From Candidatus Gastranaerophilales bacterium (GTDB taxonomy: Bacteria; Cyanobacteriota; Vampirovibrionia; Gastranaerophilales; Gastranaerophilaceae), in contig CANPYC010000018.1 of NCBI GenBank assembly GCA_947587615.1, forward strand, positions 1 to 38,117: a stretch of DNA of 38,117 bases, read 5' to 3'. The translations under genes and the position numbers were made by a program. How positions within the stretch are numbered: the first letter of the stretch is position 1; each line of letters begins with the position of its first letter. Below are positions 7,055 through 18,977 of the stretch, one piece after another. Under the pieces are notes generated by a model, which was not told the origin of the DNA, did no database searches, and was given only the letters and a program-made list of their open reading frames with translations.

Positions 7055-10000
7055 CTAAAGCGAGAATATATCTTTAATATCTTGATACGTAAGTGACTTA
7101 ACAATATTTCTATCAATTGAAACAACGCTATCAACCAAAGAACGTTTTTTAGATTTTAGTGCTTGAATTTTTTCTTCAACCGTGTTTTTAGTTATTAATC
7201 TATAAACAAATACTTTTTTGGTTTGACCTATTCTATAGGCTCTATCGGTTGCCTGGTCTTCAACAGCAGGATTCCACCAAGGGTCATAGTGAATAACATA
7301 ATCCGCACCCGTCAGGTTCAAGCCTGTTCCGCCCGCTTTTAGAGATACAAGGAAAATTGGAATAGTAACATCATTATTAAAGCGCTCAACAACTTCCTGT
7401 CTGTCTTTTGTTTTGCCCGACAGATATTCATATTTAATTCCTTTAGTTTCAAGCCAATTTTTAATTATATCAAGCATGCCGACAAATTGCGAGAATAGAA
7501 GTATTCTATGCTTTTCTGCAATTATTTCTTCAAGCATATCCTGCAATTGTTCAAATTTACCGGAGTCGTTTATTCCAAGCTTTCCTTCTTTATCATACAA
7601 CCTCGGATGACAGCAAATTTGTCTTAATCTTAATAATGCCGAGAAAATTGACATTCTGGACTTTTCAAGCCCATGGGTTTCAATTGATTTAAATAATTCT
7701 TCTTTAGTTGAATCAAGGACTTGTAAATATAAATCTTTTTGCTCCGGTGTAAGTTCGCAATATGCAACCGATTCAATTTTATCAGGCAGATCTTTTGCAA
7801 CATCTCTTTTCATACGTCTTAAAATAAAGGGGAATATTTGAGATTTCAAACGTTTTTGAACTTCCGTGTCCTCATTTTCAACAATCGGATTAACAAACCT
7901 ATGATTAAATTCATTTGCGTCAAACAAAAATCCGGGCATGAGAAAATCAAAAACAGACCAGAGTTCTTCAAGACGATTTTCAATTGGAGTACCTGAAAGC
8001 GCAAGTCTATGAGTAGAATTTAACATCTTGCAGGCACGTGAAGTTTGGCTTTGCGAGTTTTTAATATTCTGCGACTCATCTAAAATTACATATCTGAATT
8101 TTTCTTTTTTTAATTCGTCAATATCTCTTCTTAAAAGCGCATAGCTGATTATTACAACATCATACTTGGATATTTCTTTAAATTTTTTCTTTCTGTCACT
8201 GCCCGATAATGCTAAATATTTTAAATTAGGCGCAAATTTATCAATTTCCTTTTCCCAGTTGAATACAACTGAAGTCGGGCAAACAACAAGAGAAGGTTCT
8301 TTATTGTCTTTTTCTTTTGCACGCTGTAAAAGTGCCAGCGTCTGAACTGTTTTACCAAGACCCATATCATCTGCTAAAACACCGTTTAAACCGTATTTAT
8401 ATAAAAACCATAGCCATGAATACCCTTTAAGCTGATACTCTCTAAGCTCTGCCTTAAGTGCTTTAGGTAGAGGCGTTGTATCCATTGTTGAAAATGTTGA
8501 AATTTCTTTCCAGAACTTAGAAAAACTGCGAGACATTTTTAAATTTATCCCCATTTTTTCCATTTCCGAAACTACACCCGCCCTATAAGTTTTTACAATA
8601 TATTTATCTTCGTCGTTTTTATAAACATCATAAGTATTAAAAGATTTTAATAAAGATAAAACATCATCAACGGGAATTGACACTTGCCCGCCCGAGGGGA
8701 TGTTATAGTATTTAGCACCGTCATAAGTAAGGTCGATTATCTTTTCAAAATCAACCTCTCTTTCATCCGCTAAACCTTTAAGCTGAATTTCAAATTTATC
8801 CGTTCCGTCAAGCGAAAAATCAATATCTGCAATTAGTTTTAAACCTTTTTTATTGAGTTTGTAGAAAGATAGGTCGTCTTTTTCAATAAATTCCCAGCCT
8901 TCTCCCGCTTTTGAGATGTAGTAGTTATAAAAATCTATTGCAAATTCTTTATCAAGCGCAAGATTATTTGATTGAACCGGCGCAAACCTGCAAGCTAAAA
9001 GCATTTGATATGCGGACTGTTCAAATTCCAAATCCCTTTTAATCCAGTACAAAAGCTCTTTTTTAGGGTCTTTAATTGTAATATAGGGGGTTTTAAGCTG
9101 TTTTTGATAAGGAACTCTAACCCCGTCATATTCAAATTCTAAAGAAGCTTTCAAGGATTGGTCATAATCAACACCTAACTCAACTATGCATTTTGGGGGT
9201 CTTTTTTCAAATGTAAGTTTTTCTAATTCTTCCGACATATTAACAGTCATAACTTCTTTAAGTTTAGGAAGCTCTTCATAAAGAAATTTACCGCCGTCTG
9301 CGTCTTTTATGTCAGAGAAGCTTGTTTTTGTTAAGTTTTGCGGTATAACGTTAACCGCTGTATCCGCCTGAAATATAATATCTTTATATCTGCCCCATTT
9401 GAGCTGTCTTGAAAAATATCTTACTTCTTCAAAAGGATAAATTTCTTCCGTATCGTTTCTTTTCCAATAAAGACTAAGTAATATATTACCCGAATAAGAC
9501 ACTTCAACATCAAGGCAAAGGTTCCAAACAGAATCGCTAAATTTAATTTTCTTATGCGTTTTTGCATCTATAACGTCATCCATCTTAGAAAGCATTCTGA
9601 AAAATTCATCAAATTTTCCAATAGAGACATCATACCAGCCCGATTTTTTATCAAGTCTTGATTGACTTAAAAGCATTTTAAACATTACAACTTCAAGCTT
9701 TTGAGAATTATTCAGCTCAAAGTTTTCATCTTCTTTTTGTTTGGCTATAATTTGTTTGAAAACGGCTTCTAAATCACGTATAACTTTTTTAGTATGCCTG
9801 TTCATAACAAGAATTGAAAAGAAATTCTGCCTGCGCTTGGGGTTGAAATGAAAGATAAAATCTCCCATAGGTTCAGGGTTCATCTCAAGTTCTTCATCTT
9901 CAAGCTTTGGTTCAATATTAAACTTTTCGTAAAGATATTCTTCAAAAAAATGATTTTTTAAAGAAGCAAAACCGAGAGCAATAGCATGCTTACACCATGG

Positions 10001-10222
10001 CTCTTCTAAAGGACAGTTGCAAGTCGGCTTTGCTCCCGCTTTAGTAAATTTTATGCCCGTTTCATAGTGAGATTTAAAATTACCTTTAATTTTAGCCCTC
10101 ACAATATTTTCATTAAACTTTAGCTCTTCAACCATGCCTTTTTGGTATGTTTCATAGCCTCGTCTGAATGAACCGGGTTTTGAATTATCTTTTAAATATT
10201 TGTTATTGAACGTATATTTCAC
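7055..10222 (-). CDS. SWIM zinc-finger SNF2-family DNA helicase/ATPase
   Basis: A 1055-residue SF2 ATPase of the bacterial SNF2 (HepA/RapA-like) group, which translocates on duplex DNA or remodels protein-DNA complexes. A SWIM zinc finger lies near the N-terminus: C68-x-C70, six residues, C77-x-H79 (CNCPLEEPWCKH). A long linker-like region follows to about residue 590. The SNF2 ATPase core then shows LREYQLKGYSWLW, Walker A DDMGLGKT near 615-622, the DESQ Walker B near 715, and LSGTPIENRLEELWS. The helicase C half (from about 905) has ILLFSQF, SLKAGGTGLNL, DPWWNPAVEDQATDRAYRIGQ. The start is a GTG with a weak GGA ribosome signal 7 bases ahead, and no better start lies nearby. It stands alone between the repeat cluster and the SIMPL gene. 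Its exact target is unknown. Confidence 0.93.
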   Translation of the reverse strand: MKYTFNNKYLKDNSKPGSFRRGYETYQKGMVEELKFNENIVRAKIKGNFKSHYETGIKFTKAGAKPTCNCPLEEPWCKHAIALGFASLKNHFFEEYLYEKFNIEPKLEDEELEMNPEPMGDFIFHFNPKRRQNFFSILVMNRHTKKVIRDLEAVFKQIIAKQKEDENFELNNSQKLEVVMFKMLLSQSRLDKKSGWYDVSIGKFDEFFRMLSKMDDVIDAKTHKKIKFSDSVWNLCLDVEVSYSGNILLSLYWKRNDTEEIYPFEEVRYFSRQLKWGRYKDIIFQADTAVNVIPQNLTKTSFSDIKDADGGKFLYEELPKLKEVMTVNMSEELEKLTFEKRPPKCIVELGVDYDQSLKASLEFEYDGVRVPYQKQLKTPYITIKDPKKELLYWIKRDLEFEQSAYQMLLACRFAPVQSNNLALDKEFAIDFYNYYISKAGEGWEFIEKDDLSFYKLNKKGLKLIADIDFSLDGTDKFEIQLKGLADEREVDFEKIIDLTYDGAKYYNIPSGGQVSIPVDDVLSLLKSFNTYDVYKNDEDKYIVKTYRAGVVSEMEKMGINLKMSRSFSKFWKEISTFSTMDTTPLPKALKAELREYQLKGYSWLWFLYKYGLNGVLADDMGLGKTVQTLALLQRAKEKDNKEPSLVVCPTSVVFNWEKEIDKFAPNLKYLALSGSDRKKKFKEISKYDVVIISYALLRRDIDELKKEKFRYVILDESQNIKNSQSQTSRACKMLNSTHRLALSGTPIENRLEELWSVFDFLMPGFLFDANEFNHRFVNPIVENEDTEVQKRLKSQIFPFILRRMKRDVAKDLPDKIESVAYCELTPEQKDLYLQVLDSTKEELFKSIETHGLEKSRMSIFSALLRLRQICCHPRLYDKEGKLGINDSGKFEQLQDMLEEIIAEKHRILLFSQFVGMLDIIKNWLETKGIKYEYLSGKTKDRQEVVERFNNDVTIPIFLVSLKAGGTGLNLTGADYVIHYDPWWNPAVEDQATDRAYRIGQTKKVFVYRLITKNTVEEKIQALKSKKRSLVDSVVSIDRNIVKSLTYQDIKDIFSL

Positions 10223-10340
10223 AAATTATCCGTGACAAACTACTAGCAATAAAAGCACAAAAAAAGTAAAACCATATAAGGTTAATCCATCCAGTGCTAA
10301 CATTAATAAGATAACATCATAGTAAAAAAAACGCAAGTAT

Positions 10341-11072
10341 TTATTTTAAATAATATACCATATTAACACCCGCTCTAACATTAATTGAACCGGGTTCAAT
10401 TGATTCAACAACGTTTTCCGCCATAGCAGTATCGGCCATAGCACCTGCTGCTTTTAGGGAATTACTATAATATCTTGGTTGAACATAATTAGCGTTTAAA
10501 GAGCAGTAAGGATTAATTGATTTTGGTTTATCAAGCTGCGCATTTGCTGATGCTGCAATAAGCTCTGCTCTTGCTTTTGCGCTTCTTGTTGCTTTTGCCA
10601 TTAAGTCGTTACATGTTGCTTCACCGTTTTCAATCGAAAAATTAAGCTGACCGATGTTTTTAATTCCTGAATTCATTGCAATTTGAATTATTTCAGATAT
10701 TTTTGATAAATCTTTTAATTTTACTTCAAAGCCGTTTTTAACTTCATATTTTTGAAAAATGCGCACTTTATCTTTATAAGAATAAACATTATTAACACTA
10801 AAAGCAATTGTTTTTATCGATTCATCAGAACCTAATTTTTCTTTAATTTTCTTTTGGGCTTCAGATACAATTTTATCATTTTTTTCTTTTAACTCTTTTA
10901 AATTTGTTCCCGAGTTTTCAACATACATCTTAATTTTAGCTGTATCCGGTGCAATTTCGGTGTTAAGCGAATAATCAGCAGATATTGTTGATTCTTTGAT
11001 ATTGGCTTCATTAGCTAATACAGGCATAAACAAACTTGTTGCAAGTAAAATAAAAGCAATATTCTTTTTCAT
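10341..11072 (-). CDS. SIMPL-domain (DUF541) periplasmic protein
   Basis: A 243-residue exported protein. Residues 1-20 are a signal peptide (MKKN, hydrophobic core, likely cut after VLA). The rest matches the SIMPL/DUF541 pattern: an early beta strand with TAKIKMYVENSGTNLKEL, alternating helices rich in Lys/Glu, AKATRSAKARAELIAASANAQLDK in the middle and a C-terminal strand INVRAGVNMVYYLK. The family is periplasmic or envelope-located, with roles in stress tolerance proposed for some members, and no enzymatic activity is known to me. The ATG follows the ligA stop codon with no gap, and GAAGGAG lies within the last ligA codons, so it is translated from the ligA transcript. Linkage to DNA ligase is probably incidental. 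Confidence 0.88.
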   Translation of the reverse strand: MKKNIAFILLATSLFMPVLANEANIKESTISADYSLNTEIAPDTAKIKMYVENSGTNLKELKEKNDKIVSEAQKKIKEKLGSDESIKTIAFSVNNVYSYKDKVRIFQKYEVKNGFEVKLKDLSKISEIIQIAMNSGIKNIGQLNFSIENGEATCNDLMAKATRSAKARAELIAASANAQLDKPKSINPYCSLNANYVQPRYYSNSLKAAGAMADTAMAENVVESIEPGSINVRAGVNMVYYLK

Positions 11073-13114
<2,042 letters not shown>

Positions 13115-13128
<14 letters not shown>

Positions 13129-14440
13129 ATTGTTAAGCAAAAAAACGGATAAAACAATCTTTACAACTCCGTCCCACAACCAAAAAGCATATTTTAGCCA
13201 AAATTTAGAGTCTTTTTACAAAAATGATTTTTCTGAAATTGAAGGTTTTGACAATCTTTCAGACCCTAAAAATTCAATTATGATGGCGCAAGCAAGAGTT
13301 TCAGAGATGCTCCATACAAAACAAACTTTTTTTATAACTCAAGGTGCAACAACGGCGCTGCTTGCAGCTATGAAAGCAATAATAAAACCGACTGATAGAG
13401 TTTTGGTTGCAAGAAATTGCCATAAGTCAATTTTTAGCGGCTTAATTTTAACAGCGGGTGTTGTTGATTGGTTTATGCCCGAATTTAACCCCGAATGGGG
13501 AATTTATACCGTAATTGATGAAAAAAAGCTTGAAAAAACGCTTGAGCTTAATGATTATAAAGCTTTTATTATGACTTCACCCACTTACGAAGGAGTTAAT
13601 TCAAATATTGAAAAAATAGCTAATCTTTGTTATGACCATAATACTTATTTAATTGTTGACGAAGCGCACGGTTCACTTCATTACTTTAGCTCTGATTTAG
13701 GTAAATCAGCTATATCTCAAGGAGCTGATATATCAGTTAATTCTCTTCATAAAACGGCGGGTGCGCTAAATCAGTGTGCAATTTTAAACATATCTCATAA
13801 AATTAAAAATATTGATATTTCAACCTTTCAAAAATCAATCAATCTTTTTCATACAACATCCCCTTCATACCCGCTTTTATCAAATATTGAAGCATGTATA
13901 AATTATCTTGATTCTAAAGAAGGCAGGGCTGAAATCGCCAATCTTATAAATGAAATTGAAAAAATGAAGCATGAGCTTAAAAACTTTGGTGTTGAATTTT
14001 TTGATACAGCAAATTTGGATAAAACAAAAATTCTGCTTAGAAAAAAAGGTGTATCAGGGTTTGATTTATCGGATTCAATGTATGATGATTTTAATATTGA
14101 AGACGAGCTTAATAATTCAATCTGTGCGCTATATTTAACAGGAATAGGTACAACAAAAGCAAAACTTGATAAATTAAAAAATGCACTTAAAAAACTTCCG
14201 ATTAACCCTTCTTATGAATTTCAAGAGGCTGAAAGCCAACCTCATCCTTTAGTTAAATTACAGCCCATTGAAACATTTAACCGCAATTTTGCTTATGTTA
14301 ACAAAGAAGAATGCCTGCTTAAAGTTTCAAATAAAATGCTTATACCATACCCTCCGGGGATTGGTATTTTATACCCCGGTGAAGCTATTCAAAAATGGCA
14401 CTTAGATTACTTAAATAATGATGTCGAGGTTATTGTATGA
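13115..14440 (+). CDS. Orn/Lys/Arg decarboxylase-family PLP enzyme (short form)
   Basis: A 441-residue fold-type I PLP enzyme of the Orn/Lys/Arg decarboxylase major-domain family, in the short form found in Bacillus (SpeA/YaaO type) and cyanobacteria. Motifs: TPSHNQ near the N-terminus (18-23), ITQGATTALLAAM (74-86) for phosphate contacts, RNCHKS (100-105), TSPTYEG, VDEAHGS with D182 (pyridine nitrogen) and H184, and the Schiff-base lysine K213 in NSLHKTAGAL. The C-terminal region with YPPGIGILYPGE is also typical. It should decarboxylate arginine, lysine or ornithine for polyamine synthesis. The substrate cannot be read from sequence. The ATG has no Shine-Dalgarno but an ideal leaderless promoter. 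Its last codons overlap deoB, so the two are co-transcribed. Confidence 0.88.
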
Positions 14441-15570
14441 ACAAAAAAAGAGTTATTGTTATTGTAATCGACTCTATGGGTGTTGGTGCGCTTGATGACG
14501 CTTTTGAATTTGGGGACGATAATACCTGTAATACGTTGGCAAATTTAGCAAATAAAGCGGACGGGTTAAATGTTCCCTATTTTGAAAAATTGGGACTTGG
14601 TAATATTATTGATATTAAAGGTGTAAATAAAGTTGATAAACCGCTTGCAAAATATGGTATCTTAAAAGGAAAATCAAAAGGGAAAGATACAACAACGGGT
14701 CATTGGGAATTGATGGGGCTTATTTTAGATAAACCCTTTAAAACTTACAAAAAATTTGATGATGATATTATTAATGAATTTGTTAAAAGAACCTCATGCA
14801 ATGGAATTTTAGGTAATTATCCCGCTTCGGGCACAAAAATTATTGAAGAGCTGAATAGGGAACATCAAAAAACAAAATTTCCTATTATTTACACCTCTGC
14901 TGATAGCGTATTTCAAATTGCACTTGATATTGATTTAATACCCCCTGAAACGCTTTATGATTGGTCTAAAATCGCAAGAAATATTTTGGATGAAACGGAT
15001 GCGGGTGTTTCAAGAGTAATTGCTCGCCCTTATAGGGTAATTGATAACAAACCTCAAAGAATAGGATCTTTAAGGCACGATTACTCGGTTAAACCTTATA
15101 AAGACACTGTTTTAAATATTTTAGAAAAAAACAATAAAAAAGTTTTAGGGATAGGTAAAATTTATGATATTTTCTCGGGTTCCGGTATCAGCGAAAAAAT
15201 ACTGACAAAAGGTAATACAGACGGCTTAAACCAAACACTTAGCGCAATTAAAAATTCATCAAATGATTTAATTTTTACCAATTTAGTTGATACGGATATG
15301 CTCTATGGGCACAGACGAGATTATATCGGCTATAAAAACGCAATTGAAGAAATAGATTCTTATATTCCAAGGTTTATTGAAGCAATGAATGATGATGACT
15401 TATTAATTTTCACAGCAGACCATGGCTGTGACCCTACTTATAAAGGAACTGATCACACAAGAGAGCAGGTTCCTTATCTTGCTTATTCAAAAAACCTTAA
15501 AGGCGGCTCGATAGGTATAAAAGACAGTTTATCTTATGTTGCTGATGTTATTAAAGAAGAGCTTCTTTAA
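14437..15570 (+). CDS. deoB: Phosphopentomutase
   Basis: A 377-residue metalloenzyme of the alkaline-phosphatase superfamily that interconverts ribose/deoxyribose 1- and 5-phosphate in nucleoside salvage and breakdown. Metal and active-site motifs: VIDSMGVGA (D12), KGKDTTTGHWE with the phospho-acceptor threonine near residue 86, NLVDTDMLYGHRRD, and TADHGCDP and GTDHTREQVP near the C-terminus. Length is close to the usual 380-400. The start overlaps the upstream stop (ATGA), with GAGG about 8 bases before it, indicating translational coupling. The stop overlaps the stop of the convergent gene within a shared TTAA. Confidence 0.95.
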   Translation: MNKKRVIVIVIDSMGVGALDDAFEFGDDNTCNTLANLANKADGLNVPYFEKLGLGNIIDIKGVNKVDKPLAKYGILKGKSKGKDTTTGHWELMGLILDKPFKTYKKFDDDIINEFVKRTSCNGILGNYPASGTKIIEELNREHQKTKFPIIYTSADSVFQIALDIDLIPPETLYDWSKIARNILDETDAGVSRVIARPYRVIDNKPQRIGSLRHDYSVKPYKDTVLNILEKNNKKVLGIGKIYDIFSGSGISEKILTKGNTDGLNQTLSAIKNSSNDLIFTNLVDTDMLYGHRRDYIGYKNAIEEIDSYIPRFIEAMNDDDLLIFTADHGCDPTYKGTDHTREQVPYLAYSKNLKGGSIGIKDSLSYVADVIKEELL

Positions 15571-18500
15571 TCTCCAAAAACCATAAATACTTTGTCATTA
15601 TCAAGAGCATATTGCTTTAAGAAATCTTTTTGATTTTCAACAAAACCCATTACATCTCCAACATTATCATCGGGGCTGTATGCAAATACACCCATAACTT
15701 CGGGGTTTGATATAAACATTTCATTATATTCCCTGTTACCCTTTCTTGTGTTGGAATTAATCATAGAAAATGTTTTAATGATTTTGTTCCTTACTTTCTC
15801 GGGCTCAATTTCGCTAAACGGTTTATTTGCATTATCTTTAACAAATTGAACATATTTTTCATCAGATAAATTCAGCGTATCTTTGATTAATTCTGAAATA
15901 TATCTTCTGTCTGATTCTCTTATGCCGCCAAAGATGTAGTTCTTTTTAAATTCATTAATATTTTTGCCGCAACCTGAACCCGAATCCGTCTCGCCTCCTC
16001 CATGGACATAGTTTGCACTTGCATTTAATATCAGACCTTGAGTCCTAAAAAAGCGATATTTGCTCTCGGGCCTTTCGGCATAACTGACCGATAATAATGC
16101 ATCAGAGTCAGGAAGTGCAAAAACATCAAATTTATTCAGTTGATTTGAATAGTCAAGCCCATGGACAAAAAATTTAATATTTCCGGTGTTAACACTTTGG
16201 CCACTCAATTTACCATGTCTTTTTGATGAGACACCTTTTGCCTTAATTCCACGAGAAATAGAACCTTTTGGAAATCCGATTTTTTCCCATGTGTCATTTT
16301 CAACTTCGTTATATTTTATTATTATTAGTCCTTGTTTATTTTTATATATTCCTTTTAAATTTGTTGAGCCGTCAGGGTTAACTTGAGTTATTGCTTCATT
16401 AACTCTTGAAGCGGGAGGGATTTTTGTTACGGGTAAAAGCGGTTGAGTTGTTTTAAGCTGATTGATTAATTTATCGATTGTATTTGTTTTATCAATAAAT
16501 TCTTTTTCATGTTTATTAAAAAATTCATCAGTTTCTTTAACCGCTTTCATATCTGCAATAGTGAATATTTTTGACATTTGAAAAAGATTGTCATACTGCA
16601 TATCAAAAGCAGTTGATTGCATTCTTTTTTGAGCGTCAGGTGCTTTTGGATTATTAACATAACTAAACCATTCATGGTTTTTAATTAAAGAATAAAGTTT
16701 TATTTGCTCATCTTTTGACAGATTTATTTTTTTTAGAATGTAGTAAGTATCAAAAGCGCTTTCATTACTATGTGTTCTATCATTTAAACCTTCTCTTTTA
16801 GTAATATCGTGGAATAATCCCGCTAAAAGCATAAGTTTTTTATCTGAATTATTAAGTTCATTAAAATCAGGGTTTTGAGAAATTTTTTGAACTACTTTTA
16901 GAGTGTGCTTGAATAAATTATAGTAATGGGTATCATGTTGAACTTTATTAATTTCACTTCTTAATTCAGGGAAGAATTTAATAATTTTATTTAAGTTTTG
17001 TTCTAATTCAATGTTGCTGCAATTAATTTTATTATCTTCACTATATTTAATTACATAAGGTCTTAGTTTTTCAATTACTTCTTTTGTTTTTGGGTCTTTA
17101 ATTTCAGCAAGTTTTTTACCGTTATTTAGGTTAATAGGATAACCCGTTATTGTAAAACAGTGGTTTTCATTACCATCTACGCAAACACCAAATTTACTAT
17201 GATGAAGTTCAAAACCAAAATAGTCATATACTTTTTGTCTTTCTTCACTCGATAAATCTTTAACTATATCAAAAGTATCTTTAATGAATCTGTGGGTTGA
17301 ATATTGCTGGGATATTTTTAAATTATTAAATTCTTCATCCGACATATTTAAAAGTGTATCTGATAGCTCAGCAATATTATTTTCTACTTCATCAATTTCA
17401 TCTTTGGATAGCTCATTTACTTCAATACCTATTGATTTAACTAATTTAGGTAAAAGTGCGCAATATTCTTCTTGATTAGTTGGAATTAGAGGAAAGCGTT
17501 CTTTTATTTTTTCGCTCAGACCAAATGTTCTATTATTATCTATTGCAACCAGTTTTCTTAAGACTTTTCTTTTTTTAATTAAAGGAATTTCATTTACGTT
17601 TTGTTTATTTAATATATCTTTAAATTCGGCTGCAATTGATAAATCATTAATTGAAAAGGAATTTATTACTTGTTTTCCTAATGAGTGCTGAAGATATTTA
17701 ATATTACTCAATGAGATATTACCGTATTCAAATAACAGTGCATTAAGTGTAACATCATCAAATTCGCCTTTTTTGTATTCCTCTAATAAAAAATCAAAAT
17801 AATCACGACTAGCACCATTTTCATTTATATTAAATTCGATGGTATTTATCTGTATACCATTCAATAAATATTCACCGTTGTTGTTTTTTAATTTAATAAG
17901 ATAGTCAATGTATTCTTTATTCTCAGGTGTTAGGGCTTGCACAATACTTTCGATTTCACTGCTGTTGAATCTGTAATTACCTTGTTCATTTTTTGAATTA
18001 ATAATTGTATTGATTAAATCTTTATTCTCAGGTGTTAGAGCTTGCACAATACTTTCAATTTCGAAGTTATCGAATCTGTAATCGTCGTATTCATCTTTTA
18101 AATCAATAAGATAGTCAATGTATTCTTTATTCTCGGGTGTAAGGGCTTGTGCAATGCTTTCAATTTCAATGCCGTCGAATCTGTAATTACCTTGTTCATT
18201 TTTTGAATTAATCATTGTATTGATTAAATCTTTATTCTCTGGTGTTAGAGCTTGCACAATACTCTTGATTTTGCTGCCGTCGAATCTGTAAATGCCGTAT
18301 TTATCTTTGAAATTAATAAGATAGTCAATGTATTCTTTATTATCAGGTGTTAGGGCTTCTGTAATACTTATAATTTGACTGCCGGAGAATCTGTAATTTT
18401 CTTGTTCATCTCTTAAATTAATAAGATATTCAATGTATTCTTTATTTTCGGGTGTTAAGGCTTGTGCAATGCTTTCAATTTCAATGCCGTCGAATCTGTA

Positions 18501-18794
18501 ATTACCTTGTTCATTTTTTGAATTAATTACAGAAGTGATTAAACCTTTATTTTCTTTTGTTATAACATTTATAATACTTTTAATACCGCTCTTATCAAAC
18601 CTTGGTTTACCGTATTCATCTTTTAAAGCGAGTAAATAGATTCCAAATTTAATATTAAGCCCTGCTCTGTTATAATTAGACATGGCATCAAGTGAACTTG
18701 AAGCTGCAGTTTTTTGCTCAAGCTCTTTCTTTTCTGATTTTGATTGCTTAATACTTTTACATTTATCGGCAATTTTTCCTAAAAATATTTTCAT
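15567..18794 (-). CDS. Large protein with 35-residue tandem repeats and an HD-type phosphohydrolase domain
   Basis: A 1075-residue protein not matching a named family as a whole. Residues 1-55 are a Lys/Ser-rich leader with SSLDAMSNYNRAGLN. Seven full tandem repeats of exactly 35 residues follow (57-301) plus a partial eighth, consensus K-D-E-x-G-x-Y-R-F-D-G-x-E-I-E-S-I then A-L-T-P-E-N-K. A mixed helical region spans about 320-600. An HD domain follows: KHTL (H630), LFHDITK (H662, D663), a histidine at 675 and KNHE (H707), in the spacing of HD hydrolases such as those attached to tRNA nucleotidyltransferases. The last 290 residues have aromatic and Gly-rich motifs (YVHGGGETDSGSGCG) I do not recognise. 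The frame opens at a TTG at 18800. I choose the ATG at 18794 because AAAGG lies about 9 bases ahead. No signal peptide. Role unknown; an effector or nucleotide-processing enzyme is conceivable. Confidence 0.85.
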   Translation of the reverse strand: MKIFLGKIADKCKSIKQSKSEKKELEQKTAASSSLDAMSNYNRAGLNIKFGIYLLALKDEYGKPRFDKSGIKSIINVITKENKGLITSVINSKNEQGNYRFDGIEIESIAQALTPENKEYIEYLINLRDEQENYRFSGSQIISITEALTPDNKEYIDYLINFKDKYGIYRFDGSKIKSIVQALTPENKDLINTMINSKNEQGNYRFDGIEIESIAQALTPENKEYIDYLIDLKDEYDDYRFDNFEIESIVQALTPENKDLINTIINSKNEQGNYRFNSSEIESIVQALTPENKEYIDYLIKLKNNNGEYLLNGIQINTIEFNINENGASRDYFDFLLEEYKKGEFDDVTLNALLFEYGNISLSNIKYLQHSLGKQVINSFSINDLSIAAEFKDILNKQNVNEIPLIKKRKVLRKLVAIDNNRTFGLSEKIKERFPLIPTNQEEYCALLPKLVKSIGIEVNELSKDEIDEVENNIAELSDTLLNMSDEEFNNLKISQQYSTHRFIKDTFDIVKDLSSEERQKVYDYFGFELHHSKFGVCVDGNENHCFTITGYPINLNNGKKLAEIKDPKTKEVIEKLRPYVIKYSEDNKINCSNIELEQNLNKIIKFFPELRSEINKVQHDTHYYNLFKHTLKVVQKISQNPDFNELNNSDKKLMLLAGLFHDITKREGLNDRTHSNESAFDTYYILKKINLSKDEQIKLYSLIKNHEWFSYVNNPKAPDAQKRMQSTAFDMQYDNLFQMSKIFTIADMKAVKETDEFFNKHEKEFIDKTNTIDKLINQLKTTQPLLPVTKIPPASRVNEAITQVNPDGSTNLKGIYKNKQGLIIIKYNEVENDTWEKIGFPKGSISRGIKAKGVSSKRHGKLSGQSVNTGNIKFFVHGLDYSNQLNKFDVFALPDSDALLSVSYAERPESKYRFFRTQGLILNASANYVHGGGETDSGSGCGKNINEFKKNYIFGGIRESDRRYISELIKDTLNLSDEKYVQFVKDNANKPFSEIEPEKVRNKIIKTFSMINSNTRKGNREYNEMFISNPEVMGVFAYSPDDNVGDVMGFVENQKDFLKQYALDNDKVFMVFGD
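17838..18626 (-). repeat. 105-bp coding tandem repeat array (7 full units plus a partial)
   Basis: Units of exactly 105 bases encode 35 residues each. Two types, starting S-K-N-E-Q-G and (L/F)-K-D-x, are arranged B-A-B-B-A-B-A-B. DNA similarity is highest between units 210 or 315 bases apart (for example CTGTAATTACCTTG at 17971, 18181 and 18496), pointing to recent multi-unit duplication. Copy number may vary between strains and could be misassembled. Confidence 0.92.
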
Positions 18795-18901
18795 TATCAA
18801 ACCTTTTGATTAACATAAATTTAACGGGTGATAATAATATAAAAAATATATTTTTAGAAATTTTTCCCTGAAAAAATTAATTTTTAAATTTTGTAAAGAA
18901 A

Positions 18902-18929
18902 AATATACAAGTATTTAATTTGTTTACAA
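18902..18929 (-). promoter_or_regulatory. Candidate promoter of the HD/repeat protein
   Basis: On the minus strand: TTGTAA (18929-18924), a 16-base spacer, TATATT (18907-18902). It would give a leader of about 100 bases before the ATG at 18794. It lies between the two repeat proteins, so the downstream gene could be expressed independently of the upstream one. Confidence 0.4.
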
Positions 18930-18977
18930 TTTTTAGTTTGCCTTAAGCAAAATATTACATTTCGTTATGATATGTTT

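Noticed and set aside
17838-18626. CRISPR-like repeat array
   Set aside because: Units are 105 bases with no constant spacer/repeat split, in frame inside a long protein; it is a protein repeat.
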